Position numbers and translations under genes: made by a program
The notes under the pieces: generated by a model
What the model saw: only the letters and a program-made list of their open reading frames with translations
Database searches by the model: none
What the model was told of the DNA's origin: nothing
Source of the DNA: Lamellibrachia columna
Lineage: Eukaryota > Annelida > Polychaeta > Sabellida > Siboglinidae
Direction: 5' to 3'
NCBI GenBank assembly: GCA_963662155.1
Contig: OY759261.1
Location: forward strand, 70,616,169 to 70,680,168
DNA length: 64,000 nucleotides
Part shown: positions 28,903 to 44,267 of the stretch, piece by piece
How the letters are laid out: each line of letters begins with the position of its first letter
How positions within the stretch are numbered: position 1 is the stretch's first letter

Positions 28903-30295
28903 GCCGTAACATGAACGCTGAGAATAACAAGTTGGGAGGGGGTTGCCGTAACATGAACGATGAGAATAACAAGTTCGGAGGGGGTTGCCGTAACATGAAC
29001 GATGAGAGTATCAAGTTTGGAGGGAGTTGCCGTAACATGAGCGATGAGAGTATCAAGTTTGGAGGGGGTTGCCGTAACATGAACGCTGAGAATAACAAGT
29101 TGGGCGAGGGTTGCCGTAACATGAACTACGATAGTTTAAAAGTTTGGAGGGCGTTGCTGTAATATGAACGCTGAGAATAACAAGTTAGGAGAGGGTTGCC
29201 GTAACATGAACGATGAGAGTATCAAGTTTGTAGGGGGTTGCCGTAGCATGAACGCTGAAAATAACAAGTTGGGAGAGGGTTGCCGTAACATGAACGATGA
29301 GAGTATCACGTTTGGAGGGGGTTGCCGTAACATGATGGATGTGAGTAACAAGTTTGGAGGGGGTTGCCGTAACATGAGGGATGTGAGTAACAAGTTGGGA
29401 GTGGGTTGCAGTAACATGAACGGTGTAAGTAACAAGTTGGGAGGGGGTTGCCGTAACATGAACGATGTAAGTAACAAGTTGGGAGAGGGTTGCCGTAACA
29501 TGAACGATGTAACAAGTTGAGAGTGGGTTTCAGTAACATGAACGATGTAAGTAACAAGTTTGGAGGGGATTGCCGTAACATGAACGATGTAAGTAACACG
29601 TTTGGAGGGGGTTGCCGTAACATGAACAATGAGAGTATCAAGTTGGGAGTGGGTTACAGTAACATGAACGATGTAAGTAACAAGTTTGGAGGGGGTTGCC
29701 GTAACATGAGCAATGAGAGTATCAAGTTTGGAGGGTTGTCGTAACATGAACGATGTGAGTAACAAGTTGGGAGGGGGTTGCTGTAACATGAACGATGTAA
29801 GTAACAAGTTGGGAGAGGGTTGTCGTAACATGAACGATGTGAGTAACAAGTTGGGAGTGGGTTGCAGTAACATGAACGATGTAAGTAACAAGTTGGGAGA
29901 GGGTTGTCGTAACATGAACGATGTGAGTAACAAGTTGGGAGGGGGTTGCTGTAACATGAACGATGTAAGTAACAAGTTGGGAGAGGGTTGTCGTAACATG
30001 AACGATGTGAGTAACAAGTTGGGAGTGGGTTGCAGTAACATGAACGATGTAAGTAACAAGTTGGGAGAGGGTTGTCGTAACATGAACGATGTGAGTAACA
30101 AGTTGGGAGTGGGTTGCAGTAACATGAACGATGTAAGTAACAAGTTGGGAGTGGGTTGCAGTAACATGAACGATGTAAGTAACAAGTTGGGAGAGGGTTG
30201 TCGTAACATGAACGATGTGAGTAACAAGTTGGGAGGGGGTTGCCGTAATATGAACAATGAGTGTATCAAGTCGGGAGTGGATTGCAGTAACATAG
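28901..30295 (+). repeat. 42-bp minisatellite, about 33 units
   Basis: Consensus parts are AACATGAACGATGTAAGTAA, CAAGTTGGGAG and GGGTTGCCGT. Units differ at a few positions (GAGAGTATC vs GTAAGTAAC, AACGCTGAGAAT, TGGGAGTGGGTTGCAG). From 29740 to 30230 GTAAGT and GTGAGT units tend to alternate, giving an 84-bp higher-order period. Because 42 is a multiple of three, frames stay open for hundreds of codons on both strands (plus CRNMNDVSNKLGGG, minus MLRQPPPNLLLTSF). One unit near 29510 is shortened and shifts frame. I see no promoter or exon signal that makes these frames a gene. Confidence 0.95.
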
Positions 30296-30630
30296 TTCGG
30301 AATAATTTAGTGTCACTGATCTTTGTCCCTAAACCGCACCCCGCTATATTCCCGAAACGCCCCTCATCCTGATGCTTAAAACTGGCGGTGCGTTTTCAGG
30401 ACAATGTATGCAAATGAATATAACAACGTCATGCACAATCTACATTAACCTAAAATGCTAAATACAGTCTAATTTGCAATGTTAGTGTATGCATAATATA
30501 CTATAATTGAACGAACAAGAATACGGCGTCCCGAGACGCACGCTTCAACGACACCATAAGGGCCAGGTGAAATGGCATCGGTTTACATTCAAATTTATTT
30601 GAATTATTTTAATGCCAGACGGCCGATTTG
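30296..30630. other. Non-coding, nothing recognised
   Basis: Short anonymous spacer between the minisatellite and the TA-rich duplication. Confidence 0.4.
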
Positions 30631-32100
<1,470 letters not shown>

Positions 32101-32790
32101 CTGGATAGCGCCGTGGAATCAATCATCGCAGAACATTGGTTAAACGGATTTCTTGATCGCGACAACCCGCTATCTGTAAGAGAACCGGAACTGACGGGCA
32201 TTTGTCGGGCAGTGGGCTTTAACAAGCCGCAGGTAGACAAGTTCTTCGGAATCTGGACAACGCTGTTGGAGGATCTAGTCTTGATGAAGCATCGCCTCCA
32301 CGTATATGCAGCAGTCTAGATGGTTCTCGATTGTGGGACATGGAGATCGGCTGTCCACAAACCTGACCGAATCATCACAACGAAGGGTCAGAAGCAGGTC
32401 GGGAAGATAACGAGCGGCGAACGAGGAAAGACGGTCACCATATTATGCAGCATGAACGCACATGGGCGACATATTCCTCCATTCATGATCTTCCCCAGAA
32501 AGAAGATGAACGACCACCTGCTTCTCGGTAGTCCACCTGGTACGGTGGGAGTGCCGATGGACAGTGGATGGACGGACAGTGCAGTGTTCATAAAGAGGAT
32601 GAAACACTTTGTCGATCACGTCAAAACAACATCTGCCAAAAAGGTTGTGCTCTTTGTGGATGGCCATGCCAGCCACAGGCATGAATGCGATGGGTGGATG
32701 GTGAACAATCCAGGGAAGCGAATCTGCTTCTGCTCCATCGCCGCATTGCTTGGTGGGGCATTCGCAAAAGCTTCGACACTTGACAAAGGT

Positions 32791-33248
32791 GTCGCCTCCA
32801 CGAGCGATGCAACATCGCCTGCGAGTCCAACTACACGCGCGAAGCTACCTCAAGCTGTCGCCTCCACGAGCGATGCAACATCGCCTGCGAGTCCAACTAC
32901 ACGCGCGAAGCTACCTCAAGCTGTCGCCTCCACGAGCGATGCAACATCGCCTGCGAGTCCAACTACACGCGCGAAGCTACCTCAAGCTGTCGCCTCCACG
33001 AGCGATGCAACATCGCCTGCGAGTCCAACTACACGCGCGAAGCTACCTCAAGCTGTCGCCTCCACGAGCGATGCAACATCGCCTGCGAGTCCAACTACAC
33101 GCGCGAAGCTACCTCAAGCTGTCGCCTCCACGAGCGATGCAACATCGCCTGCCAGTCCAACTACACGCGCGAAGCTACCTCAAGCTGTCGCCTCCACGAG
33201 CGATGCAACATCGCCTGCGAGTCCAACTACACGCGCGAAGCTACCTCA
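32791..33248 (+). repeat. 66-bp x 7 tandem repeat within the transposase gene
   Basis: The unit begins GTCGCCTCCACGAGCGATGC and ends GCGCGAAGCTACCTCAAGCT. In frame it encodes 22 residues starting VASTSDATSPASPTT, a Ser/Thr/Pro/Ala linker. Copies are nearly identical (one C-for-G change in copy 6), so the expansion is recent relative to the decay of the gene. An eighth copy is partial and is joined by a 14-nt deletion. Confidence 0.97.
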
Positions 33249-33721
33249 CGAGCGACGCGACATCAGCACCGACTAACGCTACTGCTTGCGTGACGTCACT
33301 CAAAGCTTACGTGCTAAGCCTATTCCCACTACCTAAGGCGGGGACTCGCGCGGGGAAACGTCGTACGCAGTCTTCCGAACTTCTCGCGTCCTCGACTTAC
33401 AAAGATCTGCTACGTTCAAAACAAATTAAACTGGGCGAGAAGACGAAGAGTCGCGCTGGTGGGATGTCTGTCAAGAAGTCGAACAGACGTGAACTTCACA
33501 AAGGAAAACGCGCACCTTCAAACGGAAAGGCACGACGACCACTCGCTGACAGGCCGAAGAAGAGGCCTGGTTCAGGCCGCACAGAAAGTGTCTACCGGGG
33601 CAACTACTACAACGAGGTGTACGAAGACCCGCCGACTGAGGGTTGGTTGCAGTGCCCAGAGTGTTGCCAGTGGCAACACGAGAAATGTGGCAATGATAAA
33701 CTTGTATGTGACCTTTGTGTG

Positions 33722-34022
33722 TGACAAGTAACAGAGTCGGTGAATGTACACTGTGTCTAACAATGTGTGCTATAACTGCATTTCAATGGTATAATTTTAT
33801 CCGTAATTATAATCATCGTGGCGTACAGAGCCGTAGCGGAGTCGGCGACTGTACACCGTGTCTAACGTTTGCTTTCATTGCAGTTAAATAATTGTACCCG
33901 TAATTGTAATCATCGTTACGTAGACTAACAGCGGAGTTGGCGTCTGTAGGCCTACACTGTGTCTAAGACTCTAAGTAATTATTAGGCCCTATACGTTTGC
34001 TTTATTTGCAATTAAATGCTTT
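33722..34022. repeat. Three diverged ~97-bp tandem units
   Basis: Each unit contains AGCGGAGT(C/T)GGCG or a variant, GTACAC.GTGTCTAA, and ends CCGTAATT.TAATCATCGT. They start directly after the transposase stop and may be part of the element's 3' end. Confidence 0.75.
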
Positions 34023-34047
34023 ATTATTTTATTCACATCGTAAGTTC

Positions 34048-34139
34048 GCTTTGTAGAAGCATCTGTATATAGGGTGCTTTGTAGAAGCTTCTGCATATAG
34101 GGTGCTTTGTAGAATCTTCTGCATATAGGGTGCTTTGAA
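34048..34139. repeat. 28-bp x 3.3 tandem repeat
   Basis: The unit is GCTTTGTAGAAGCTTCTGC plus ATATAGGGT. A partial inverse (CACACTTCTTCAAAGC) follows directly, so the array could fold back. Confidence 0.9.
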
Positions 34140-34790
34140 GCACACTTCTTCAAAGCGCCTCAGATGCATTTTTTCTTTCTCTAATATCATTTCTAGTTTT
34201 TACTATCAAATAATATGCATACACATTGTTTAATTAGTGTACCCGCGTGGATAAATCAAGACAAACCGTAATTTTAAACAGCGTGTATCAAATTATTGAC
34301 AAAAAAACGAAGGGACTTTCCCCTGCAAACGATATAATCTATTCACTTCTTCAAAGTAATAATCGTATTAAACATGCAATCCACACTTCACTTCTAATGG
34401 CGCAAGAATCATGTAAGCACGTGCTCCAAGACGCCATCTCTAAACACATGTGTTTGATACTAAACGAATTTGGTTTCATTGAAAGTCCATCCTCAACTGA
34501 CTTAGCCTGTCGCAAATCCGGTTCGTTGATAATAATAATAATAATAAAACTTAATTTTGACACCATCAAATCCGGGGCTACTGCCCCGTTCACGGGTGTG
34601 TACAGGCATCAGTTCACACGACACAAACTTGTATATAGATAGTTATAATAACATTACATACGCTGTATAAAATGTTAAATACTATGCAGAATGTTCGCGT
34701 ATGTAAAAATATTTTAAGAAAAAGTATACTGATTTCATGGCATTTGTATATAAAAGATAAATCTCAAATAGGAAATAAAACGCTAATATC
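34140..34790. other. Non-coding, with one unrecognised frame
   Basis: A 131-codon plus-strand frame at 34247-34642 contains an (ATA)n run and no domain I recognise. Its first 90 residues look protein-like, but there is no further support. Confidence 0.3.
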
Positions 34791-34791
34791 A

Positions 34792-35511
34792 TCAATAATA
34801 CAGAACATAAATAGGATTGATAATATGTAATAAGATCATTAAAAATGCAATATCAAAGCGGTAAAACCCATTAAGTGGAAAAAAAGAAATGTCTAGTAGC
34901 TTCTTGAATTGCGGGTGGTTGCCGTTTCCACATACGTTGACAGGCAGTTTATTCCACAGCGTGGGGCCAGCGCAGGCAAATGCTCGGCGGCCGAAACGTT
35001 CTAGGTTGACTCGTGGCACGTCGAGAAGTAGCCCGCCGGCAGAGCGTAGGCCACGTCTTAGTGCGTACTGGTGCAGCAGTGCAGCAAGGTACTCTGGTGT
35101 GCCTCAGTAGAGTGCCTTGTGCACAAGGACGAGTATCTTATACTCAATCCTTCTCTTAATTGGCAGCCAGTGAAGTTGCCGCAGTATTGTCGTCATGGAC
35201 TGGCGATCACCCCGTCGAATCTGCATGACAATGCGAGCCGCTGACCGCTGGACCATTTCCAGACGGTGCAGGAGGCGATCGGTTATTAAAAATAGCATCG
35301 CATTGCCATAGTCCAGCCGTGATATTACTAGTCCGTGAATCAGACTTTTGCAAACGCAGGTGGTAAGTGAGTCTCGAATCTTAGCAATTCGAGCTAGATG
35401 ATAGTAAGCGCTGCGGCATATGTTCGACACTTGAGATGCCATTGACAGATGAGTGTCAATGGCAAATCCAAGATCTCCAGATATGTAGTGTGTGGATAGT
35501 TTATGTAACAT
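34792..35511 (-). pseudogene. Non-LTR retrotransposon reverse transcriptase, C-terminal remnant
   Basis: One minus-strand frame from 35511 to 34792 is interrupted by a single TGA at 35106-35104. It carries the hallmark C-terminal region of CR1/L2/jockey-group polymerases: DTHLSMASQVSNICRSAYYH, SRLDYGNAML, RLEMVQRSAARIV, LHWLPIKRRIEYKILVLVHK, then after the stop PRVNLERFGRRAFACAGPTL and WNKLPVNV. The catalytic YADD region and everything upstream are missing. It differs clearly from the 724-codon LINE at 38-40 kb, so a second family is present. Confidence 0.85.
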
Positions 35512-35524
35512 CCGCAGTCGATTT

Positions 35525-35850
35525 AATAAAAAATGCTTATTTGTGTTAAAAACATCGAAAGAATGGACTTTAGACGTTAGATCTGCACGTAAGGATCAAA
35601 ATAGTGGACATCCAAAATGGTTAACACAGTACCGAACGTGGACGTGACTTCCGTCCTCTAGCCGATCGAGTTCCAAAATTTCACCAAGTTTCCATTTTCA
35701 CTTCAATTAACGTTTGACCGAACATTAAGTAATTTAACAGCTTGTTTGATGATTTAACAAAAACTACATACAAAAGTTGCAAAAACGAGTTAGCATGTTG
35801 CAGTGGATACTATAGGTCGGTTTGATTTTTCACAAAATTAATTTGAAATG
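35525..35850. repeat. Dispersed repeat, related to 46800-47060
   Basis: Same-orientation similarity runs through ACGAGTTAGCATGTTGCAGT here and ACGGGTTGTAGTATGTCGTG there, then TAGGTC.G.TTTGATTTTTCAC. Divergence is high and the ends are unclear. Confidence 0.4.
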
Positions 35851-35869
35851 AGACTAGCGAAACAATCGA

Positions 35870-36252
35870 ATTGAGGAGGAACCTTTAAGCGAACTGGGGA
35901 AGGACCTTTAAGCGAACTGGGGAAGGACCTTTAAGCGAACAGGGGAAGGACCTTTAAGCGAATTGAGGAGGAACCTTTAAGCGAACTGGGAAGGACCTTT
36001 AAGCGAACTGGGGAAGGACCTTTAAGCGAATAGGGGAAGGACCTTTAAGCGAATTGAGGAGGAACCTTTAAGCGAACTGGGGAAGGACCTTTAAGGAAAT
36101 CGAGGAGGAATCTTTAAGCGAACTGGGGAAGGACCTTTAAGCGAACTGGGGAAGGACCTTTAAGCGAATTGAGGAGGAACCTTTAAGCAAACTGGGGAAG
36201 GACCTTTAAGCGAACTGGGGAAGGACCTTTAAGCGAATTGAGGAGGAACCCT
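35870..36252. repeat. 23-bp minisatellite, about 16 units
   Basis: The unit is GCGAACTGGGGAAGGACC plus TTTAA. Two main variants (GAACTGGGGAAGGACC and GAATTGAGGAGGAACC) are interspersed. Confidence 0.95.
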
Positions 36253-36370
36253 TCAGCGGCACAGTTGTTTCTTTTAGTGTTGTAAATTTATTTTCCTCCA
36301 CAACATCGTTTCTTTTCCGATCACAGTTTACATTTTGATGAAAGAGGATCAAATAAGTCACATCACCTTA

Positions 36371-36520
36371 TCTTGTCTTGTCTTGTCTTGTCTTGTCTTG
36401 TCTTGTCTTGTCTTGTCTTGTCTTGTCTTGTCTTATCTTATCTTATCTTATCTTATCTTATCTTATCTTATCTTATCTTATCTTATCTTATCTTATCTTA
36501 TCTTATCTTATCTTATCTTA
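36371..36520. repeat. (TCTTG)12(TCTTA)18 pentanucleotide array
   Basis: Twelve pure TCTTG units switch abruptly to eighteen pure TCTTA units. The single boundary suggests separate expansions of the two variants. Confidence 0.97.
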
Positions 36521-36541
36521 GTATGTGTGTGTCTTTGTATC

Positions 36542-37283
36542 CTTCCGGCGCTCTCTGTCAAATGTAGGTGTGACACCGCTTCTTCCGGCGCCCTCTGTCA
36601 AATGTAGGTGTGACACCGCTTCTTCTGGCGCTTTCTGTTAAATGTAGGTGTGACACCGCTTCTTCCGGCGCCCTCTGTCAAATGTAGGTGTGACACCGCT
36701 TCTTCCGGCGCCCTCTGTCAAATGTAGGTGTGACATCGCTTCTTCCGGCACCTTCTGTCAAATGTAGGTGTGACACCGCTTCTTCCGGCGCTCTCTGTCA
36801 AATGTAGGTGTGACACCGCTTCTTCCGGCGCTCTCTGTCAAATGTAGGTGTGACAGCGCTTCTTCCGGCGCTCTCTGTCAAATGTAGGTGTGACACCACT
36901 TCTTCCGGCGCTCTCTGTCAAATGTAGGTGTGACACCGCTTCTTCCGGCGCCCTCTGTCAAATGTAGGTGTGACACCGCTTCTTCCGGCGCTCTCTGTCA
37001 AATGTAGGTGTGACAGCGCTTCTTCCGGCGCTCTCTGTCAAATGTAGGTGTGACACCGCTTCTTCCGGCGCTCTCTGTCAAATGTAGGTGTGACACCGCT
37101 TCTTCCGGCGCTCTCTGTCAAATGTAGGTGTGACACCGCTTCTTCCGGCGCTCTCTGTCAAATGTAGGTGTGACAGCGCTTCTTCCGGCGCCCTCTGTCA
37201 AATGTAGGTGTGACACCGCTTCTTCCGGCGCTCTCTGTCAAATGTAGGTGTGACACCGCTTCTTCCGGCGCTCTCTGTCAAAT
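36542..37283. repeat. 40-bp minisatellite, about 18.5 units
   Basis: The unit is CTTCCGGCGCTCTCTGTCAA then ATGTAGGTGTGACACCGCTT. Point variants (GCCCTC vs GCTCTC, ACAGCG vs ACACCG) are shuffled among units, as in arrays kept similar by unequal exchange. Confidence 0.97.
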
Positions 37284-37431
37284 ATTATATATATATTATT
37301 TATGAGCATGGTTGATTACATATTGGTAATGGTATTGTTCTAAACCAATTTCTATCAACCGGTTCACAAAGGCGTTCTACGAGACTTCTACAGCACAGAA
37401 AAAGGCGAACTATTCATTAGTATTGATATTA

Positions 37432-37754
<323 letters not shown>

Positions 37755-37779
37755 CACATGTATTACCCAGTGACAAAAG

Positions 37780-40074
37780 ATTTAAGATTTAACAAGATTT
37801 AACAAGATTGCCATCTCGAACAACAAGTTCCAGATGGCAAGTGGACAAGGAAGCCATTGGCTTATCGAGAGTCCAACAATTTTCTCATCTATGTGTAGCC
37901 CGCCCTTATCAGATATCTATCAATTCTATTTTTAAACATATTCACACTACTAGCATTAACAGAATCATTTGGCAGTTTGTTCCATTCATTTATCACCCTC
38001 TGTGAGAAAGAGTACTTTCTCATGTCCAACCTACACTGCTCCTTAACTAATGCTGCTTTGTGTCCTCTGGTTCTACTGCCTTCTTTAAGTTTGAAGAACA
38101 TATTCCTATCAACATCCTCATAACCGTTCACTATTTTAAACACTTCTATTTGGTCTCCTCTTAGTCTCCTGGTCTCTAGTGTTGTCAAACCACATTGTAA
38201 TAAGCGACTTTCGTAACTAAGGTCTCTTAATTCTGGAATCATCTTAGTTGCTCTTCGTTGTATTCTTTCTAGCTTATCTATGTCTTTTTTACGATATGGT
38301 CTCCATGCTTGAATACAATATTCCAAATGTGGTCTAACTATTGCTTTGTACAGGGGTACAATTAGATGTTTCTCCTTATACGTGATAGTTCTCCTAATTA
38401 GCCCTAAAATTTTATTTCCTTTCGAAGCAGCAATCCCACATTGCTCTGAAACTTTCATGTCAGCATTAAATGTTACTCCTAAATCCTTTTCTTGTGTGGT
38501 TCTACCTAGTACAGCATCCCCCATTTTATATTCCTCGTCCATATTTCCATGTCCTATGTGTATACATTTACACTTCCCAAAATTGAATAACATTTGCCAT
38601 TTTTCTGACCATTTAACTAATTTTTCTAGATCATCCTGTACACTTTGTTTATCTGTATCATTAGTAACCTTTCTGAATACTTTTGTGTCATCTGCAAATT
38701 TGAGTACTTTGCTAGATATGTCATCCTCCAAATCATTTATGTATATTAAAAACAGTATAGGGCCAAACACTGATCCCTGTGGTACCCCACTCAAAACAGA
38801 TTTCCAGTTTGAAATCTTACCATCTACTATTACTCTCTGTCTTCTGTGTGTAAGCCACTTTTCTATCCAGTTGATTACATCATTGCCTATACCATGGGCT
38901 TTTAGTTTAAGTAACAATCTTTGATGTGGCACTTTATCGAAAGCTTTCTGAAAATCTAAGTAGATAACATCCACTGGTGACCCGTCATCTACCCACTTTG
39001 TAATTTCTTCTAAAAAACATAAGAGATTGGTTAGACATGACCTTGCTTTTAGGAATCCATGTTGAGATGTATTTATTAATTTATGTTTTATGAGGAATTC
39101 CACCATGTGGTCTCTAATTAATGTTTCGAGTAATTTACATACAACTGATGTTAAACTCACTGGTCTGTAATTTTCTGGCTTCTTCCTCGATCCCTTCTTA
39201 AATAGCGGCGTAATGTTTGCTTCTTTCCATTCTGAAGGAACTATTCCTTCTTCCAGTGACAAGTTAAATAAGTTTGCAAGTGGTGTACTAATTTGATCAA
39301 CAATTTCCTTAAGCAGTTTTGGTGGTATCCCATCAACTCCAGGTGATTTATTATCTTTCATCTTCTTAATTTTCTTTGCTATCATTTCAGGAGTTACAAA
39401 TAACTGCCCTAAATGTTCTGATTTATTGCCCTCAAATTTAGTCAATGGAACTGGAAGTGAGCTGATATCTTTTGTGGTAAAAACTGAGCTAAAATACTCA
39501 TTCAGGACCTCTGCCATTTGGAACCCATCTGAAATTATGTTTTCACTGTTGTTTTCCAGTGGTCCGACCTTATCTCGAACTTTCTGTTTACTCCTTACAT
39601 AAGCATAGAAACTCTTGCTGTCATTTTTTATATTACCTGCCAATTTTTTTTCAAAGGTTCTTTTAGATTTTCTAATTTCAGTTGTAGCTAGGTTAAGTGC
39701 CTCTTTATAGTTTGTGTAGTCTTCTACATTTCCAGTGTGTTTATAGACCTTCCACAGCATCTGTTTGTGAGCAATTTTTCTAATAGCTTCTTTTGACAGG
39801 TGTTTTTTCCTGGATCTTTTCCCTTGTTTTCTTAATGGAATAAATTTCTCAATAATGCCCTCAATCTCATATTTTAAACAAGTCCAGCATTCTGTTGCTG
39901 TCTTGTTCTTCAGCAAGTTATTCCAATCTATATTTGCTAGATATGTTCTCATCACTTTATATTTGCCTTTGTTGAAGTTCCTCCTCCATTGTTTTTTATA
40001 TGTATTCCCTGTTTTTACTTTTATATTAAAATGGATTTGGTTATGGTCACTTGAACCAAGCATGCACCCAAAAC
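37780..40074 (-). mobile_element. CR1/jockey-like LINE, 5' truncated
   Basis: The minus-strand element runs from the end of its endonuclease domain (40074) through the reverse transcriptase to a 3' UTR and a tail of repeated TTGTTAAATC (about 37785-37805). TATTACCC occurs just outside both ends (37761-37768 and 40075-40082) and may be the target duplication, though 11 bases separate it from the tail on the 3' side. Family relatives in the window share the tail. An intact RT frame indicates a young insertion. Confidence 0.9.
37889..40063 (-). CDS. LINE reverse transcriptase, 724 codons, endonuclease mostly missing
   Basis: The frame begins MLGSSDHNQIHFNI; SDHNQIHF is the last motif of the APE-type endonuclease, so the rest of that domain was lost by 5' truncation and the Met is internal to the original protein. 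RT motifs follow in order: NKSPGVDGIP (about 239-248), PENYRPVSL (about 296-304), YLDFQKAFDKVPH (about 368-380, first catalytic Asp), LSGVPQGSVFGPILF (about 424-438) and FADDT (456-460, the catalytic Asp pair). The CR1/jockey-type C-terminal region carries KDLGVTFNADMKVSEQC, RPHLEYCIQAW, LERIQRRATKMIPELRDLSY and a basic end with KYSFSQRVINEWNKLPN. No stop or frameshift occurs before the natural end. It would make cDNA from its own RNA at a nicked target, but without endonuclease or promoter this copy is unlikely to move on its own. Confidence 0.95.
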   Translation of the reverse strand: MLGSSDHNQIHFNIKVKTGNTYKKQWRRNFNKGKYKVMRTYLANIDWNNLLKNKTATECWTCLKYEIEGIIEKFIPLRKQGKRSRKKHLSKEAIRKIAHKQMLWKVYKHTGNVEDYTNYKEALNLATTEIRKSKRTFEKKLAGNIKNDSKSFYAYVRSKQKVRDKVGPLENNSENIISDGFQMAEVLNEYFSSVFTTKDISSLPVPLTKFEGNKSEHLGQLFVTPEMIAKKIKKMKDNKSPGVDGIPPKLLKEIVDQISTPLANLFNLSLEEGIVPSEWKEANITPLFKKGSRKKPENYRPVSLTSVVCKLLETLIRDHMVEFLIKHKLINTSQHGFLKARSCLTNLLCFLEEITKWVDDGSPVDVIYLDFQKAFDKVPHQRLLLKLKAHGIGNDVINWIEKWLTHRRQRVIVDGKISNWKSVLSGVPQGSVFGPILFLIYINDLEDDISSKVLKFADDTKVFRKVTNDTDKQSVQDDLEKLVKWSEKWQMLFNFGKCKCIHIGHGNMDEEYKMGDAVLGRTTQEKDLGVTFNADMKVSEQCGIAASKGNKILGLIRRTITYKEKHLIVPLYKAIVRPHLEYCIQAWRPYRKKDIDKLERIQRRATKMIPELRDLSYESRLLQCGLTTLETRRLRGDQIEVFKIVNGYEDVDRNMFFKLKEGSRTRGHKAALVKEQCRLDMRKYSFSQRVINEWNKLPNDSVNASSVNMFKNRIDRYLIRAGYT

Positions 40075-40082
40075 TATTACCC

Positions 40083-40944
40083 TATATTTGGGTAAAAAAT
40101 TAGACCTCCCGTAAAACCCGATTGGATAATTGCCATTAGGTTTCCTTTTTCACTCTATCTTGCCAATGCCTATTATCCAATACTATAATAGCGTCAAGTT
40201 CGTGTTGCGCGCACTACCGTAATATATTGCCTTGTGACGGGATATGACACTAAATGCAATTATCATAAATTAATGGCGCGCCGATAAAACGACATTTGGC
40301 CTGAATTGCGGCCTCCCACGAGGCTAACTTAGGCGTTATTTTTCAAATGGACATTCAAGGGTTAACGTGCTCGAGTTGACACTTGCATTTGGACGCGTTC
40401 CAAGTAGGTATAGTCATTTCATAAAAATATGTCCGACTTGTCAACCCTGTCCGACTGGTCTAATTTAGCTGACAAGAAAACTATTGTCAATGATTGTGTC
40501 ACTGTTCTAATGGCATCAGTTGTGTTGGAAGGGATTAATTAATTATAACTTTATTCCCATGACTTTCCAGGTACAGGTATGGTAGATACGCAGGGCTATT
40601 TCGAATTTTTATCCTACCACCTACTGAAGTAATTTTCAAAACAGACTATACACCACTAAACGATGTCTTCCAAAATAACTCTTGGGCAAGTCGACAGCCG
40701 CGCTACAGGGAGAGTACACTTCCCCGTGGGGGAGGTAGGTCAGCGTTTGCAATAACCTAACAAGGAGTTACGAAACGCAAGGTTAGCAAATCGCATACCA
40801 GCACATACCTGACATTTAGCAGGGCCCTATGGGAACGGTGTCTGATAAACCACAGCATACAACTGCAACTAGGGACACCGTAGGCCTTGTACGGGGGGCG
40901 TCCGGTGTGAACTAATACTTTATTAACGGTGATGTCGTTATTGC
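40083..40944. other. Non-coding, nothing recognised
   Basis: No gene or repeat I can support between the LINE and the next microsatellite. Confidence 0.4.
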
Positions 40945-42347
<1,403 letters not shown>

Positions 42348-42492
42348 TGGGTGGGTGGGTGGGTGGGTGGGTGGGTGGGTGGGTGGGTGGGTGGGTGGGT
42401 GGGTGGGTGGGTGGGTGGGTGGGTGGGTGGGTGGGTGGGTGGGTGGGTGGGTGGGTGGGTGGGTGGGTGGGTGGGTGGGTGGGTGGGTGGGT
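42348..42492 (+). repeat. (TGGG)36 microsatellite with G-quadruplex potential
   Basis: About 36 perfect TGGG units on the plus strand (CCCA on the minus). Runs of three G with single-T loops are the ideal pattern for parallel G-quadruplexes. Confidence 0.97.
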
Positions 42493-42831
42493 GATCTTAT
42501 CCTATGTCTTAGTATCATATTTTTTATATTTACAAAGGAAGTGGCTAAAGAGCCTTTCCGAAAGAGTGGTCATCACTGGAAGTCTGAGCAAAATTTGGAA
42601 CGGACAATCAAATCTAAAAGTCGACAAAATAGGCCGCTGACCGGTTGATCTTGATTTGTGGGTGATCTTATCCTATGTCTTAGTATCATATTTTTTTATA
42701 TTTACAAAGGAAGTGGCTAAAGAGCCTTTCCGAAAGAGTGGTCATCACTGGAAGTCTGAGCAAAATTTGGAACGGACAATCAAATATAAAAGTCGACAAA
42801 ATAGGCCGCTGACCGGTTGATCTTGATTTGT
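42488..42831 (+). repeat. 171-bp direct duplication beside the TGGG tract
   Basis: Copy 1 (42488-42658) and copy 2 (42659-42831) both run from GTGGGTGATCTTATCCTATG to CCGGTTGATCTTGATTTG. They differ by only a T insertion and one A/C change. Copy 2 starts with a single GTGGG, so the duplication broke at the edge of the TGGG array. Confidence 0.93.

Positions 42832-44267
<1,436 letters not shown>

Noticed and set aside
29136..30293. 385-codon minus-strand frame of LLTSFMLRQPPPN repeats
   Set aside because: The 42-bp unit is divisible by three, so stops are absent by construction. The plus strand is equally open, and neither strand shows start context, splice signals or non-repeat domain sequence.
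28901..30295. CRISPR-like array
   Set aside because: Units are contiguous with no unique spacers, and the genome is eukaryotic. The same holds for the 40-bp and 73-bp arrays.
34247..34642. 131-codon plus-strand frame
   Set aside because: It contains a poly-Ile run from an ATA microsatellite and no known domain. The first part looks plausible, but nothing else supports it.
38346..38924. 192-codon plus-strand frame
   Set aside because: It lies antisense to the LINE reverse transcriptase, whose conserved motifs settle the coding strand.
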